Origin: Mesorhizobium_G sp050247155
GTDB taxonomy: Bacteria > Pseudomonadota > Alphaproteobacteria > Rhizobiales > Rhizobiaceae
NCBI GenBank assembly: GCA_050247155.1
Contig: JBFWUS010000015.1
Coordinates: 1 to 64,000, forward strand
Reading direction: 5' to 3'
Length of the DNA stretch: 64,000 nt
Below the pieces are notes generated by a model that was not told the origin of the DNA, searched no databases, and was given only the letters and a program-made list of their open reading frames with translations. Position numbers and translations under genes: made by a program. Below are positions 1-8,547 of the stretch, piece by piece. Each line of letters opens with the position of its first letter. Within the stretch, counting starts at the first letter, position 1.

Positions 1-17
1 AAGCTAAGCGGTCGACC

Positions 18-63
18 GATCTCCCCCCAAGTGGGGGAGATGTCCGGCAGGACAGAGGGGGGC
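18..63. repeat. GC-rich palindromic repeat unit (single arm)
   Basis: A short unit containing the internal hairpin CTCCCCCC-AAGT-GGGGGAG, followed by a GTCC(G)GCAGGAC-type block and a run of G. The same unit occurs twice as an inverted pair at 63768-63929. It lies just before the ligase gene. The 104 bases upstream of the ligase hold no gene start that I can see; the end of an upstream gene may be cut by the window edge. Confidence 0.7.
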
Positions 64-104
64 GCTGTCCTGCCAACCTGTCCGCATGTCTGGACGGCCG
101 GACC

Positions 105-1805
105 ATGAAACGCTTCGCCGAACTCCTCGACCGGCTGGTGCTGACGCCGTCGCGCAACGGCAAGCTGACTCTGATGACGGATTATTTCCGCACGACCGAA
201 GATCCCGATCGCGGGCTCGCGCTGGCGGCGATCACCGGCGATCTCGACATCGCCGCCGTCAAACCGGCCATGCTGCGAGCGCTCGTCGTCGAGCGGCTCG
301 ATCCCGTGCTGTTCGGCTACTCCTATGACTACGTCGGCGACCTCGCGGAAACCGTTTCCCTGGTCTGGCCCGACCCGCATGATACCCCCACCCCTGACCC
401 CTCCCCTCAAGGGGGAGGGGGACCTGGCATCAGCGTTTCCGTGTCCCCCTCCCCCTTGAGGGGAGGGGTCAGGGGTGGGGGTATCTTCGCGCAACAAAAC
501 TCGATGACCCTCAAAGACGTCGTCTCCGCCCTGCAAAAGGGGAGCCGTTCGGACGGCCCGAAAGTCCTGGCGCGCTTGCTCGACCAGACCGACATTCCCG
601 GCCGCTTCGCGATCATCAAGCTGGTCACCGGCGGTTTGCGAATCGGCGTCTCGGCGCGCCTTGCCAAGCAGTCCCTGGCCGATCTCGGGAAGGTCGACGT
701 GTCGGAGATCGAGGAGCTCTGGCATGGTCTGTCCCCGCCTTATCAATCGCTGTTTGCCTGGCTGGAAGGCAAGACGCCGAAGCCCGAGAAGGCCGCAAAG
801 GCGCTGTTTCGGCCGGTCATGCTGTCGAACCCCGTTGAGGATGGCGATCTCGCAAAACTCGATCCGCGCGACTATGCGGCCGAGTGGAAGTGGGACGGCA
901 TCCGGGTCCAGGTCGTTGCCGAGGGTGGCGTCCGTCGGCTCTATTCCCGCACCGGCGACGACGTTTCCGGCGCCTTTCCCGACCTCGTCGAGGCGATGCA
1001 TTTTGACGCCGTGCTTGATGGCGAATTGCTGGTCGGCGATCCGCGCGACAAGACCGGAACGTTTTCCGATCTGCAGCAACGTCTGAACCGCAAGACCGTC
1101 TCGCCGAAGATGCGGGACGCTTATCCGGCCTTCGTGCGCTGTTACGACATGTTGCAACAAGGCGACGAGGATCTGCGCGGCCTGAGCTACGACGAGCGGC
1201 GGTCGCACCTGGCGCATTTTCTCGGCGAGGCGGATCCTGCGCGTTTCGATCTATCGCGCAATATCGCCTTCGGCTCCTGGGAAGAGCTCGAGGCTTTGCG
1301 CAAGACGCCACCGCACCCGATCATCGAAGGCGTGATGCTGAAGCGGCGCGACTCGGCCTATCTTGCTGGCCGCCCGAAAGGACCGTGGTTCAAGTGGAAG
1401 CGCGATCCGCATACCGTCGACGCCGTATTGATGTATGCGCAACGCGGTCACGGCAAGCGCTCGAGCTATTATTCGGACTACACGTTCGGCGTTTGGTCCG
1501 GCCCGGACGGTTCCGAGGAGCTCGTGCCGGTCGGAAAGGCCTATTTCGGCTTCACCGACGAGGAACTGCGGCAGATCGATAAATATGTCCGCGACAATAC
1601 GATCGAGCGTTTTGGCCCGGTGCGCTCGGTTCGCGCCGACAAGAAGCAAGGGCTGGTGCTCGAGGTCGCCTTCGAAGGCTTGAATCGCTCGACGCGACAC
1701 AAATCCGGTGTCGCCATGCGGTTCCCGCGTATTTCGCGCCTGCGCTGGGACAAGCCGCCCGCGGAAGCCGATCACATCGAAACGCTGGCCGCACTTCTCG
1801 ATTGA
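105..1805 (+). CDS. ATP-dependent DNA ligase (standalone, DNA-damage associated type)
   Basis: Joins nicks in DNA using ATP. The 566-residue protein has an N-terminal DNA-binding domain (about 1-230), an adenylation domain with the KxDG motif EWKWDGIR whose Lys262 is the expected AMP-accepting residue, and a C-terminal OB-fold with FKWKRDPHTVD and the late motif FEGLNRSTRHKSG. It resembles the bacterial ATP ligases found beside an exonuclease, an Lhr-type helicase and a phosphoesterase; those partners would lie upstream of the window. Residues 93-127 are encoded by an inserted palindromic repeat (see 381-485) and read as a Pro/Gly-rich loop in the N-terminal domain. Start taken at ATG 105, where homology to the family begins. 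Family call firm; whether the loop affects activity is unknown. Confidence 0.93.
   Translation: MKRFAELLDRLVLTPSRNGKLTLMTDYFRTTEDPDRGLALAAITGDLDIAAVKPAMLRALVVERLDPVLFGYSYDYVGDLAETVSLVWPDPHDTPTPDPSPQGGGGPGISVSVSPSPLRGGVRGGGIFAQQNSMTLKDVVSALQKGSRSDGPKVLARLLDQTDIPGRFAIIKLVTGGLRIGVSARLAKQSLADLGKVDVSEIEELWHGLSPPYQSLFAWLEGKTPKPEKAAKALFRPVMLSNPVEDGDLAKLDPRDYAAEWKWDGIRVQVVAEGGVRRLYSRTGDDVSGAFPDLVEAMHFDAVLDGELLVGDPRDKTGTFSDLQQRLNRKTVSPKMRDAYPAFVRCYDMLQQGDEDLRGLSYDERRSHLAHFLGEADPARFDLSRNIAFGSWEELEALRKTPPHPIIEGVMLKRRDSAYLAGRPKGPWFKWKRDPHTVDAVLMYAQRGHGKRSSYYSDYTFGVWSGPDGSEELVPVGKAYFGFTDEELRQIDKYVRDNTIERFGPVRSVRADKKQGLVLEVAFEGLNRSTRHKSGVAMRFPRISRLRWDKPPAEADHIETLAALLD
381..485. repeat. In-frame palindromic repeat inside the ligase gene
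   Basis: Two perfectly complementary 43-base arms (381-423 and 443-485) flank a 19-base loop. The total is 105 bases, exactly 35 codons, starting on a codon boundary, so the ligase frame continues through it. The arm begins GATACCCCCACCCCT. A close relative lies between genes at 33162-33305, which shows this is a dispersed element and not ancestral ligase sequence. Confidence 0.95.
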
Positions 1806-1815
1806 GCCGTATCGA

Positions 1816-3072
1816 CTATGGCGCGACCGAAACCTTGATTTCGAAAATATCGACAGCCTTGCCGCTGTTCGAAAAATCCGGGTTGATGGCGATCGTGCCG
1901 CCGGCGCCGGGCGTGCCGGCCGGCATGTCGATCTCAAACAGATAGTCCGCGCGCGTCGTGCCGACTGCATAGCGCTTCCGGCCGCAATCGCCCAGTTCGC
2001 CGAAGTTGCAATCGATCGACATCTGCGTCTCCTGACCTTCCTGGGCTCGCGCGACGATGTCGAATGTCGCCTTCTTGCCGGCGATCTGCTCCAGAACGCC
2101 CTGGCCAATGTCGAAAATGATGGCGGAGCCGGAAGCCCCGGACTGAATGCGCATGAATTGTCCGGAAGGCTCCTGAACAACTTCAGCCTTGGTGTCTCCC
2201 GGCGCGCTGACCGTTGACGGCTCGCCAGGCGTAAAGGCCACGATCCACTGGCGCTCCAGGTCCGCCTGGCCGGGTTTGATCGGCTCCGCGTCGGCTCCTG
2301 GCTCGAAATCCTCCGTGTCGGCGGGGGCCTCCTCGATACCTGTCATTTCCTGGCTTGGTGGGTTCAAAAGGCCGGTTTGAACCGCCCACCAGAGGCCGAT
2401 CGCGGCGGCGCAAATGAGGGTCACGCCGAGGAAGATCGCCGCGAACGGGCGTCGCTTCTCGGCCCGCGCAAGGTCTGCGTCGGCCTTTACGGCCGATACC
2501 TCGCCAAGGGTCGGCGGTGGTTCCATCGGCTCGCGCTGGATGGGCGGATTTTCAACCATGATGTCGGGCACGACGGGCGTCGCACCGCTCTCGGTTTCCA
2601 CACGAATGTCGGGCGCGACTGGGATTGGATCGATCGACGGGGCAGCCGGCGATCCGACGGCTGCCAACTCCTCGACTGTGAGTTCGGCCTGGACCTGCCG
2701 GAACTCCAGTCCAGAATCGCCTGTAACGCCCGGTGCGGCTGACGGACTGTCGACAGCGGGAGCAATCGTGATGGCCGCTTCACCTGAAGGCGTCACTTCG
2801 ATCACTGGAGCGGCTTGGGCGGCGGCGAGTTCCTCGCTCGGTGTTTCGGGCATCGGCGGCAATGCCGGCAGATACTCCGATTCGATCTCGGTTATCTTCT
2901 CTTGCAAGCCTTTGCGCCGCCGGATCGCCGTCTCCACGGTGACGCTCGGATTGGCTTGCAGGGCGCGTTCCAAGGCGCCGAATGCCTGCCTATAGACCTT
3001 CTCGCGAAAGACCCGGTCGCCGGAAGGGCCTTTCTCGAGCGCGTTGCGTATCGCTCTTTCGATTGCGTCCAA
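1816..3072 (-). CDS. Membrane-anchored protein of unknown function
   Basis: I do not recognise a named family. The N-terminal part (DAIERAIRNALEKG and on) is helical and charged, followed by a long region rich in Pro, Glu, Ala and Val, one strong membrane segment (FAAIFLGVTLICAAAIGLWW) and a C-terminal beta-type domain of about 120 residues with cysteines in an FGELGDCGRKRY stretch. The layout suggests a cytoplasmic tail, a single pass and a periplasmic domain. A TTG at 3072 is preferred as start because the conserved-looking helix begins there; an in-frame ATG at 3141 would add 23 unlikely residues. It is convergent with the ligase gene, 10 bases away. Confidence 0.7.
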   Translation of the reverse strand: MDAIERAIRNALEKGPSGDRVFREKVYRQAFGALERALQANPSVTVETAIRRRKGLQEKITEIESEYLPALPPMPETPSEELAAAQAAPVIEVTPSGEAAITIAPAVDSPSAAPGVTGDSGLEFRQVQAELTVEELAAVGSPAAPSIDPIPVAPDIRVETESGATPVVPDIMVENPPIQREPMEPPPTLGEVSAVKADADLARAEKRRPFAAIFLGVTLICAAAIGLWWAVQTGLLNPPSQEMTGIEEAPADTEDFEPGADAEPIKPGQADLERQWIVAFTPGEPSTVSAPGDTKAEVVQEPSGQFMRIQSGASGSAIIFDIGQGVLEQIAGKKATFDIVARAQEGQETQMSIDCNFGELGDCGRKRYAVGTTRADYLFEIDMPAGTPGAGGTIAINPDFSNSGKAVDIFEIKVSVAP

Positions 3073-3321
3073 GCAGCAGACCCCATCTTGCGCGCCGCGA
3101 GCCTCCACCGCGGCAGGATGTCGAGCGGCGGACCATCCCATAGAATCCGCAGTATCCCAACGCAGCGATATTCCTGCATTTCAAAACAATTGCAAACTTC
3201 CCGGCGCTGCTTTTCTTCACAACAGACCAGCGGCCTTTCTCGACTCCATTGCAAAATCTGGCTTTTTGGCTATGAGCTTACGTTTACGAAAACGTCAATC
3301 AACGACATGAGGAGGCTTTTC

Positions 3322-4278
3322 ATGGCTCTGCCCGACATATTGCGAAAGAATGTACGCATCCCCGTCGTCGCGGCGCCACTCTTCATCATCTCGCATCCGC
3401 CGTTGGTTCTGGCGCAATGCAAGGCCGGCGTTGTCGGTGCGTTTCCGGCGCTCAATGCCCGGCCCGAGGCTCAATTGGACGAATGGCTAGCCGAGATCAC
3501 CGGGTCGCTTGCCGCTCACGATGCGGCCAATCCTGACCGCAAGGCTGCGCCCTTCGCAGTCAACCAGATCGTCCACAGGACGAACAACCGGCTCGAGCAC
3601 GACCTGGCGATGTGCGTGAAATACAAGGTGCCGGTCGTCATCACGTCGCTCGGCGCGGTCGAGGAAGTGAACCAGGCAGTGCATTCCTATGGCGGCATCG
3701 TGCTGCACGACATCATTCACGACCGCCACGCCCGCAAGGCGATCGAGAAAGGCGCCGACGGTCTGATCGCCGTTGCCGCCGGCGCGGGCGGGCATGCCGG
3801 CACGCTGTCGCCTTTCGCCTTGATCCAGGAAATCCGCCAATGGTTCGACGGCCCGTTGCTTCTGTCGGGCGCCATCGCCACCGGCCGCGCCATCCTGGCA
3901 GCACGCGCCATGGGCGCCGATATAGCCTATGTCGGCTCGCCCTTCATCGCGACGGATGAGGCGCGCGCGGTCGATAGCTACAAACAGATGATCGTGGACT
4001 CGAAGGCCGCAGACATCGTCTATTCCAACCTCTTCACCGGCGTGCACGGCAACTATCTCAAGGGTTCGATCGTCGCCCAAGGCATGGACCCGACCAATCT
4101 GCCGCAATCCGACCCGACCAACATGAACTTCGCGACCAGCGATGCGAAGGCCTGGAAGCATATCTGGGGCTGCGGGCAGGGCATTGGCGCTGTCGACAAG
4201 GTCGTTCCGGCAACGGAATTGATCGGCCGTCTGGCAGTAGAGTACGAGGCGGCAGCCAGGGAACTGCTCGCGGCCTGA
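3322..4278 (+). CDS. Nitronate monooxygenase family protein
   Basis: Flavin-dependent oxidation of nitronates such as those from 2-nitropropane or propionate-3-nitronate. The 318-residue TIM-barrel protein shows the family FMN-binding glycine segment (AAGAGGHAG) and LLSGAIATGRAILAARAMGADIAYVGSPF, typical of 2-nitropropane dioxygenase-like enzymes. A strong GAGGAGG ribosome site at 3308-3314 lies 7 bases before ATG 3322; the in-frame ATG at 3307 overlaps that site and is rejected. The gene stands alone. Physiological substrate cannot be told from sequence; some members are enoyl reductase-like. Confidence 0.88.
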   Translation: MALPDILRKNVRIPVVAAPLFIISHPPLVLAQCKAGVVGAFPALNARPEAQLDEWLAEITGSLAAHDAANPDRKAAPFAVNQIVHRTNNRLEHDLAMCVKYKVPVVITSLGAVEEVNQAVHSYGGIVLHDIIHDRHARKAIEKGADGLIAVAAGAGGHAGTLSPFALIQEIRQWFDGPLLLSGAIATGRAILAARAMGADIAYVGSPFIATDEARAVDSYKQMIVDSKAADIVYSNLFTGVHGNYLKGSIVAQGMDPTNLPQSDPTNMNFATSDAKAWKHIWGCGQGIGAVDKVVPATELIGRLAVEYEAAARELLAA

Positions 4279-4355
4279 CATCGGCATTGGACATTTCCAC
4301 GGTCGACGCGTACAAAGAGGCAGGTATTTTTTCCTCTCCGAAAGGAGCGCCACCA

Positions 4356-5003
4356 ATGCTCTCGCACGAGCGCGTTTGGGCCGCCATCGATGCGCTGGCC
4401 GCGCGCTATTCCTTGTCAGCCTCGGGCCTCGCCAAGCGCGCGGGGCTCGATTCGACGGCTTTCAACAAATCGAAGCGCCTTTCGGCGGACGGTCGCCCCC
4501 GCTGGCCTTCCACCGAATCGCTGGCGAAGATCATCGAGGCGACCAACTCGACCTTCGATGAGTTTACCAAGCTGCTTGCCGAATCGTCGACCGCGTCCGC
4601 GAGAAAGCCGCGCCGCCGCTCCTCGGTGCCGTTACTCGGCTTTGCCCAGGCTGGCGCGGGCGGCTTCTTTGACGATGCCGGCTTTCCGGTCGGCCAGGGC
4701 TTCGATCTGATTGAACTGCCAGGCGGGCAGGATGAAGGCTCTTACGCGCTCAAAGTGCAGGGCGATTCCATGCTGCCGCTCTATCGGGATGGCGACGTGC
4801 TGGTCGTCCGGCCCGAGGCGACGGTTCGCTCCGGCGACCGCGTGGTGGTCAAGACCAGCGGTGGCGAGGTCATGGCGAAAGTTCTTGCGAAGCGCTCCGC
4901 CCAGGAGATCGAACTGAAGTCGCTTAATCCGGAGCACCCAAACAGGCGGCTTGCCTCGCGCGAGGTCGAGTGGATCGCTCGCATCGTCTGGGCGAGCCAA
5001 TAG
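4356..5003 (+). CDS. XRE/S24-type transcriptional repressor (LexA/CI-like)
   Basis: A 215-residue protein with an N-terminal helix-turn-helix (LSASGLAKRAGLDSTAFNKSK) and a C-terminal S24 peptidase-like domain: the serine site VQGDSMLPLY and the lysine region GDRVVVKTSGGEVMAKVL. Such proteins repress target promoters and may self-cleave on DNA damage. AAAGGAG at 4341-4347 precedes ATG 4356. It is not LexA itself, since the DNA-binding part differs from the LexA wing. No phage genes lie nearby, so a housekeeping rhizobial regulator is more likely than a prophage repressor. Confidence 0.85.
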   Translation: MLSHERVWAAIDALAARYSLSASGLAKRAGLDSTAFNKSKRLSADGRPRWPSTESLAKIIEATNSTFDEFTKLLAESSTASARKPRRRSSVPLLGFAQAGAGGFFDDAGFPVGQGFDLIELPGGQDEGSYALKVQGDSMLPLYRDGDVLVVRPEATVRSGDRVVVKTSGGEVMAKVLAKRSAQEIELKSLNPEHPNRRLASREVEWIARIVWASQ

Positions 5004-5863
5004 CGTTGGCGCGGCGCATTCTTCCGATCGTTGTTGCGTTGGCCGGCGTTTTGATCGGCGGCTTTGCGATAAATGCGGCGGGCAAACGGCTGGCCGATGA
5101 CTATGAAGCGGCGATATCGGCGGACGATGCCGCGCTCGACGCAGAGACTGAGGAACTGGCGTTGCAAGCGGCGGAGCCGCAAACGTCAACCGAAACTCCC
5201 GACGCTGCTGCCAAGACGACCGCCGCTACAGAGGCCGAAAACTCGGCTGAATACGAACGTCTCGCACCGAGGGCGCCGCTAGGCGATCTCGGCGCCGCAC
5301 AGCCGCCAAAGCCAAAAAAGCCCGTCCCACCGGAGGATTGGAAAGCGACACGTTTATTCAATCCAGTCGCCACGTCGGCCGGCACCATCGAGGCGCAGGG
5401 CTATCGTGTCGCCTTGGCCGGGATCGAGCCGACGCCGATCGAACAGGACTGCACCTACGAGGGCCGGACATGGCCCTGCGGTGCACGGGCTCGCACCGCT
5501 TTCCGCGCCTGGTTGCGGGCGCGCGCCGTCCAATGCACCGTTCCCCCGACGCCGGATCGTGAACTGATTACCGCCGAGTGCAATATCGGCAAGGAAGATC
5601 TGTCGGCCTGGCTGGTCGAGAGCGGGTGGGCAAAACCTTCTGACGAAAGCCGCTTCGCTGAAATCACCGAGAAAGCGCGTTCCGCCAAACGGGGAATCTA
5701 TGGCCCGCCGCAGAACAGGGTCAATCTGACCATCGATCCGGGCCGATCTGCCCCGCTCGACGCGCCAGCTATCGAGCCTGGCATGCCTCAAACGCCGACT
5801 GTCGCAGCACCAGCCCCGGAAGCCGCACCTTTGCCGGCTGCTCCTGCGCCATCTGCGCACTAA
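4970..5863 (+). CDS. Membrane-anchored staphylococcal-nuclease-like protein
   Basis: Residues about 13-32 form a hydrophobic N-terminal anchor (ILPIVVALAGVLIGGFAI), then a long Ala/Glu/Pro linker, then a thermonuclease-like fold (GYRVALAGIEPTP ... WPCGARARTAFRAWL ... SAWLVESGWAKPSD ... AKRGIYG) and a Pro/Ala-rich tail. The arginine and acidic residues needed for nuclease activity are not all evident, so activity is uncertain. It overlaps the end of the repressor gene if GTG 4970 is used; TTG 5006 just after that stop is an equally plausible start. Coupling with the repressor gene suggests co-transcription. Confidence 0.75.
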   Translation: MDRSHRLGEPIALARRILPIVVALAGVLIGGFAINAAGKRLADDYEAAISADDAALDAETEELALQAAEPQTSTETPDAAAKTTAATEAENSAEYERLAPRAPLGDLGAAQPPKPKKPVPPEDWKATRLFNPVATSAGTIEAQGYRVALAGIEPTPIEQDCTYEGRTWPCGARARTAFRAWLRARAVQCTVPPTPDRELITAECNIGKEDLSAWLVESGWAKPSDESRFAEITEKARSAKRGIYGPPQNRVNLTIDPGRSAPLDAPAIEPGMPQTPTVAAPAPEAAPLPAAPAPSAH

Positions 5864-5950
5864 ACGCTGCCGATCATCGCTACACGTATTCCGTAATGGC
5901 TGCTTCAAGCGTAGGATGACCGGCAGACATAGTCTTGGGAGGATCAGAAA

Positions 5951-6190
5951 ATGCTTCGCATCATTACCGTTGCTGTCGCAATGCTCGTCGCCCCGGTCGC
6001 CGCCTACGCGAACTCATGCCCGACCCAGATGGCGGCAATCGATGCCGCCTTGCCAAACGCAAAACTGTCGGAAGCGGATTTGGCAAAGGTGAAGGACCTT
6101 CGCAAGCAAGGCGAAGATCTGCATGCATCAGGTGATCACGCCGGCTCCGAAGCAGCACTTGGCGAAGCCAAGAAAATGCTCGGAATCTAG
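5951..6190 (+). CDS. Small secreted protein of unknown function
   Basis: A 79-residue protein with a clear signal peptide (MLRIITVAVAMLVAPVAAYA, cleavage after AYA) and a short helical mature part of alternating charged and small residues with one cysteine. GGGAGGATC precedes ATG 5951 at good spacing. Similar small periplasmic proteins are common in rhizobia; no function can be given. Confidence 0.75.
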   Translation: MLRIITVAVAMLVAPVAAYANSCPTQMAAIDAALPNAKLSEADLAKVKDLRKQGEDLHASGDHAGSEAALGEAKKMLGI

Positions 6191-6326
6191 ACCTTGTTGG
6201 TTGCCGGCGATCCCGGCCGCCATTGCCGCCTTGCCGTGCGCCGCGCCGTCAGTCGTTGTTCCTATCCCTCGACGGACGGTCGACGCGCCATGAAGATGAT
6301 CTTGGCGGCGCGCCCCACATTCTGGC

Positions 6327-7979
6327 TCAAGCCGCCAATTCACCCGCCAGCGCCTGGCCGATCAGCGCACGCGTATTGTCGATGCCGTAGAGCGCCGCGA
6401 ACGAGCCGAAGCGCGGGCCGCGCTCCTGGCCGATCAGCACCTGATAGATCATCTGGAAAAAGGCGACGGATACGCCGGGGCCGCCTTCCGGACTCTGCTT
6501 GGAGTGATCCTGATAGCGCTCGATCTTGCGGGCGACGTTCAGCGATGCGTTCTGGATCGCTTCGCCATCCGCGCCTGCCGGCAGCGCGCCGAGCGTATCC
6601 GACAGCTTTGCGAGGGCATCGCGTTCGACCTCATCCGGCGCGCGGAACTTTTTGGTCGGCCTCACGAAATCGTCGAAGTAGCGGATGGCATAGCCGACCA
6701 GACGATCGAGCTCTGGGTGCGACTGCGGCGTGACGTCGGGCGCATGGCGCGAGATGAAGCCCCACAGCACCGAGCGATCATGCGCATTCGAGGCGCTGAC
6801 CAGATTGAGCAGCAGCGCGAAGGTGACAGGCAGTTTGATCGGCGGCGGGTTGCCGTCGTGGATGTGCCAGACAGGATTGCCGAGACGCTCCTTCCAGTCC
6901 TGACGCGGATAGGCCGCGAGGAAGGAATAATATTCGTCCACTGCCTTGGGGATGACGTCGAAATAGAGCTTCTTCGCCTGCCGCGGCCGCTGGAACATGT
7001 AGAGTGCCAGGCTCTCCGTCGGCGCATAGGTCAGCCACTCGTCGATGGTCAGGCCGTTCCCCTTCGACTTCGATATCTTCTGGCCGATTTCGTCGAGGAA
7101 CAGCTCGTAGACAAAATGCTCCGGTGCGCGGCCGCCCAGGATTTCGCAGATCTTGTCGTAGATTGTCGCGTTGGTCTGGTGGTCCTTGCCGAACATTTCG
7201 AAGTCGACACCGAGCGCTGCCCAACGCATCCCGAAATCCGGCTTCCATTGCATCTTCACCTTGCCGCCGGTGACCGGCAGCGTCGTTTCCACGCCGCCTT
7301 CGTCGTCAAAGGTGATTGTGCCGGCCTTGGCGTCGACCTGCTTCATCGGCACATAAAGGACCCGGCCGGACTTCGGCGAGATCGGCAGGAAGGGGCTGTA
7401 GGTCGCCTGGCGCTCCTCGCCCAGCGTCGGCAGCATGACCTTCATGATCGCGTCGTACTTCTCCGCCGCGCGCAGCAGCACCGCGTCGAACTTGCCTGCC
7501 TTGTAGTATTCCGTTGCGCTGGCGAATTCGTAGTCGAAGCCGAAGGTGTCGAGGAAGCGGCGCAGCATCGCATTGTTGTGGTCGCCGAAGCTCGCATAGT
7601 CGCCGCCGAACGGGTTTGGCACGACGGTGAGCGGCATCTGCAGATAAGGCTCAAGCGCAGCGCGATCCGGCACGTTCTCCGGGATCTTGCGCATGCCGTC
7701 CATGTCGTCGGAGAAGCAAATGAGTTTTGTCCGCACCTTGTCCTGCGTGAGCACGCGGAAGGCATGGCGCACCATCGTTGTGCGCGCCACCTCGCCGAAG
7801 GTGCCGATATGCGGCAGGCCCGACGGGCCGTAGCCGGTCTCGAATAGCACGGTCTCAGGGAACCCGGTCTTGGCGTAGCGTTTGATGATCTTCTGCGCCT
7901 CTTCGAAGGGCCAGGCCTTGCTCTCCTGAGCGGCGGCCAAAAGCTCCGGGCTGAGATCGATCACATTCGAAAGCGTCAT
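6327..7979 (-). CDS. lysK: Lysyl-tRNA synthetase, class I
   Basis: Charges tRNA-Lys with lysine using ATP. The 550-residue protein carries the class I signatures: HIGT (HIGH equivalent, in GPSGLPHIGTFGEVART) and KISKSKGN (KMSKS equivalent). Class I LysRS is the archaeal-type enzyme that alphaproteobacteria use in place of the class II enzyme, so this is a lineage marker. Start at ATG 7979 (MTLSNVID); the longer reading back to 8048 adds Arg-rich residues not expected in the family. It is followed downstream by a non-coding stretch and convergent with the small secreted protein gene. Confidence 0.95.
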   Translation of the reverse strand: MTLSNVIDLSPELLAAAQESKAWPFEEAQKIIKRYAKTGFPETVLFETGYGPSGLPHIGTFGEVARTTMVRHAFRVLTQDKVRTKLICFSDDMDGMRKIPENVPDRAALEPYLQMPLTVVPNPFGGDYASFGDHNNAMLRRFLDTFGFDYEFASATEYYKAGKFDAVLLRAAEKYDAIMKVMLPTLGEERQATYSPFLPISPKSGRVLYVPMKQVDAKAGTITFDDEGGVETTLPVTGGKVKMQWKPDFGMRWAALGVDFEMFGKDHQTNATIYDKICEILGGRAPEHFVYELFLDEIGQKISKSKGNGLTIDEWLTYAPTESLALYMFQRPRQAKKLYFDVIPKAVDEYYSFLAAYPRQDWKERLGNPVWHIHDGNPPPIKLPVTFALLLNLVSASNAHDRSVLWGFISRHAPDVTPQSHPELDRLVGYAIRYFDDFVRPTKKFRAPDEVERDALAKLSDTLGALPAGADGEAIQNASLNVARKIERYQDHSKQSPEGGPGVSVAFFQMIYQVLIGQERGPRFGSFAALYGIDNTRALIGQALAGELAA

Positions 7980-8130
7980 TTCAACAATCCTGCGGCTTTT
8001 CCGGCGCCGCGAGGCCGAAGCGCGATGCTCTATGCGTGGGGCATCCATGCGTCAACGGCGTGCGCGTTTTTCCTTGCGGCGCACAATGCCGCTCCCTACG
8101 GTGCGCCGACTGTCTGGAGGAGCCTTGCGC

Positions 8131-8547
8131 ATGCCAAATCCCACCATCCATGAAGCGCTGATCTACCTGATGGTGGTAGCATCGGCCTCGGACCGCGACA
8201 TGTCAGATCCGGAACTCGGGCTGATCGGCAAGGTCGTCCGCTCCTGGCCGATCTTCGAGGATTTCGACAGCGACCGGCTGATCGAGGTGGCGCAGGACTG
8301 CCAGTTGATCGTGCAAGCGGACAATGGCCTGGACGAAGTGCTGGCTCTGGCGCGCGGCGTGATTCCGAAACGCCTGCACGATACCGCCTATGCGGCGGCT
8401 TTCGAAGTCGCTGCGGTTGATCTGGAAATGCGGATGGAGGAAGCGCGGATCCTGCAACGGCTCGGGGATGCGCTGGATATCGACGAGCAAACGATCAATG
8501 CTATCGAAGTGGCCGGCAAGGCCCGGCACCGCACTCTGAGCGCCTGA
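8131..8547 (+). CDS. TerB-family (tellurite resistance-like) protein
   Basis: A 138-residue all-helical protein with the TerB-type pattern of acidic helices (EALIYLMVVASASDRDMSDPE ... DLEMRMEEARILQRLGDALDI). GGAGG at 8117-8121 precedes ATG 8131. Alphaproteobacterial TerB-like proteins of this size are cytosolic and often metal-linked, but most have no demonstrated role in tellurite resistance. It is transcribed away from lysK and is convergent with, and abuts, the solute-binding protein gene (stops at 8547 and 8548). Confidence 0.8.
   Translation: MPNPTIHEALIYLMVVASASDRDMSDPELGLIGKVVRSWPIFEDFDSDRLIEVAQDCQLIVQADNGLDEVLALARGVIPKRLHDTAYAAAFEVAAVDLEMRMEEARILQRLGDALDIDEQTINAIEVAGKARHRTLSA

Noticed and set aside
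4356..5003. Prophage repressor marking a phage
   Set aside because: No integrase, structural or lysis genes lie nearby, and its neighbours are chromosomal.
6504..7847. 447-codon plus-strand frame over lysK
   Set aside because: Antisense to an unmistakable class I lysyl-tRNA synthetase.
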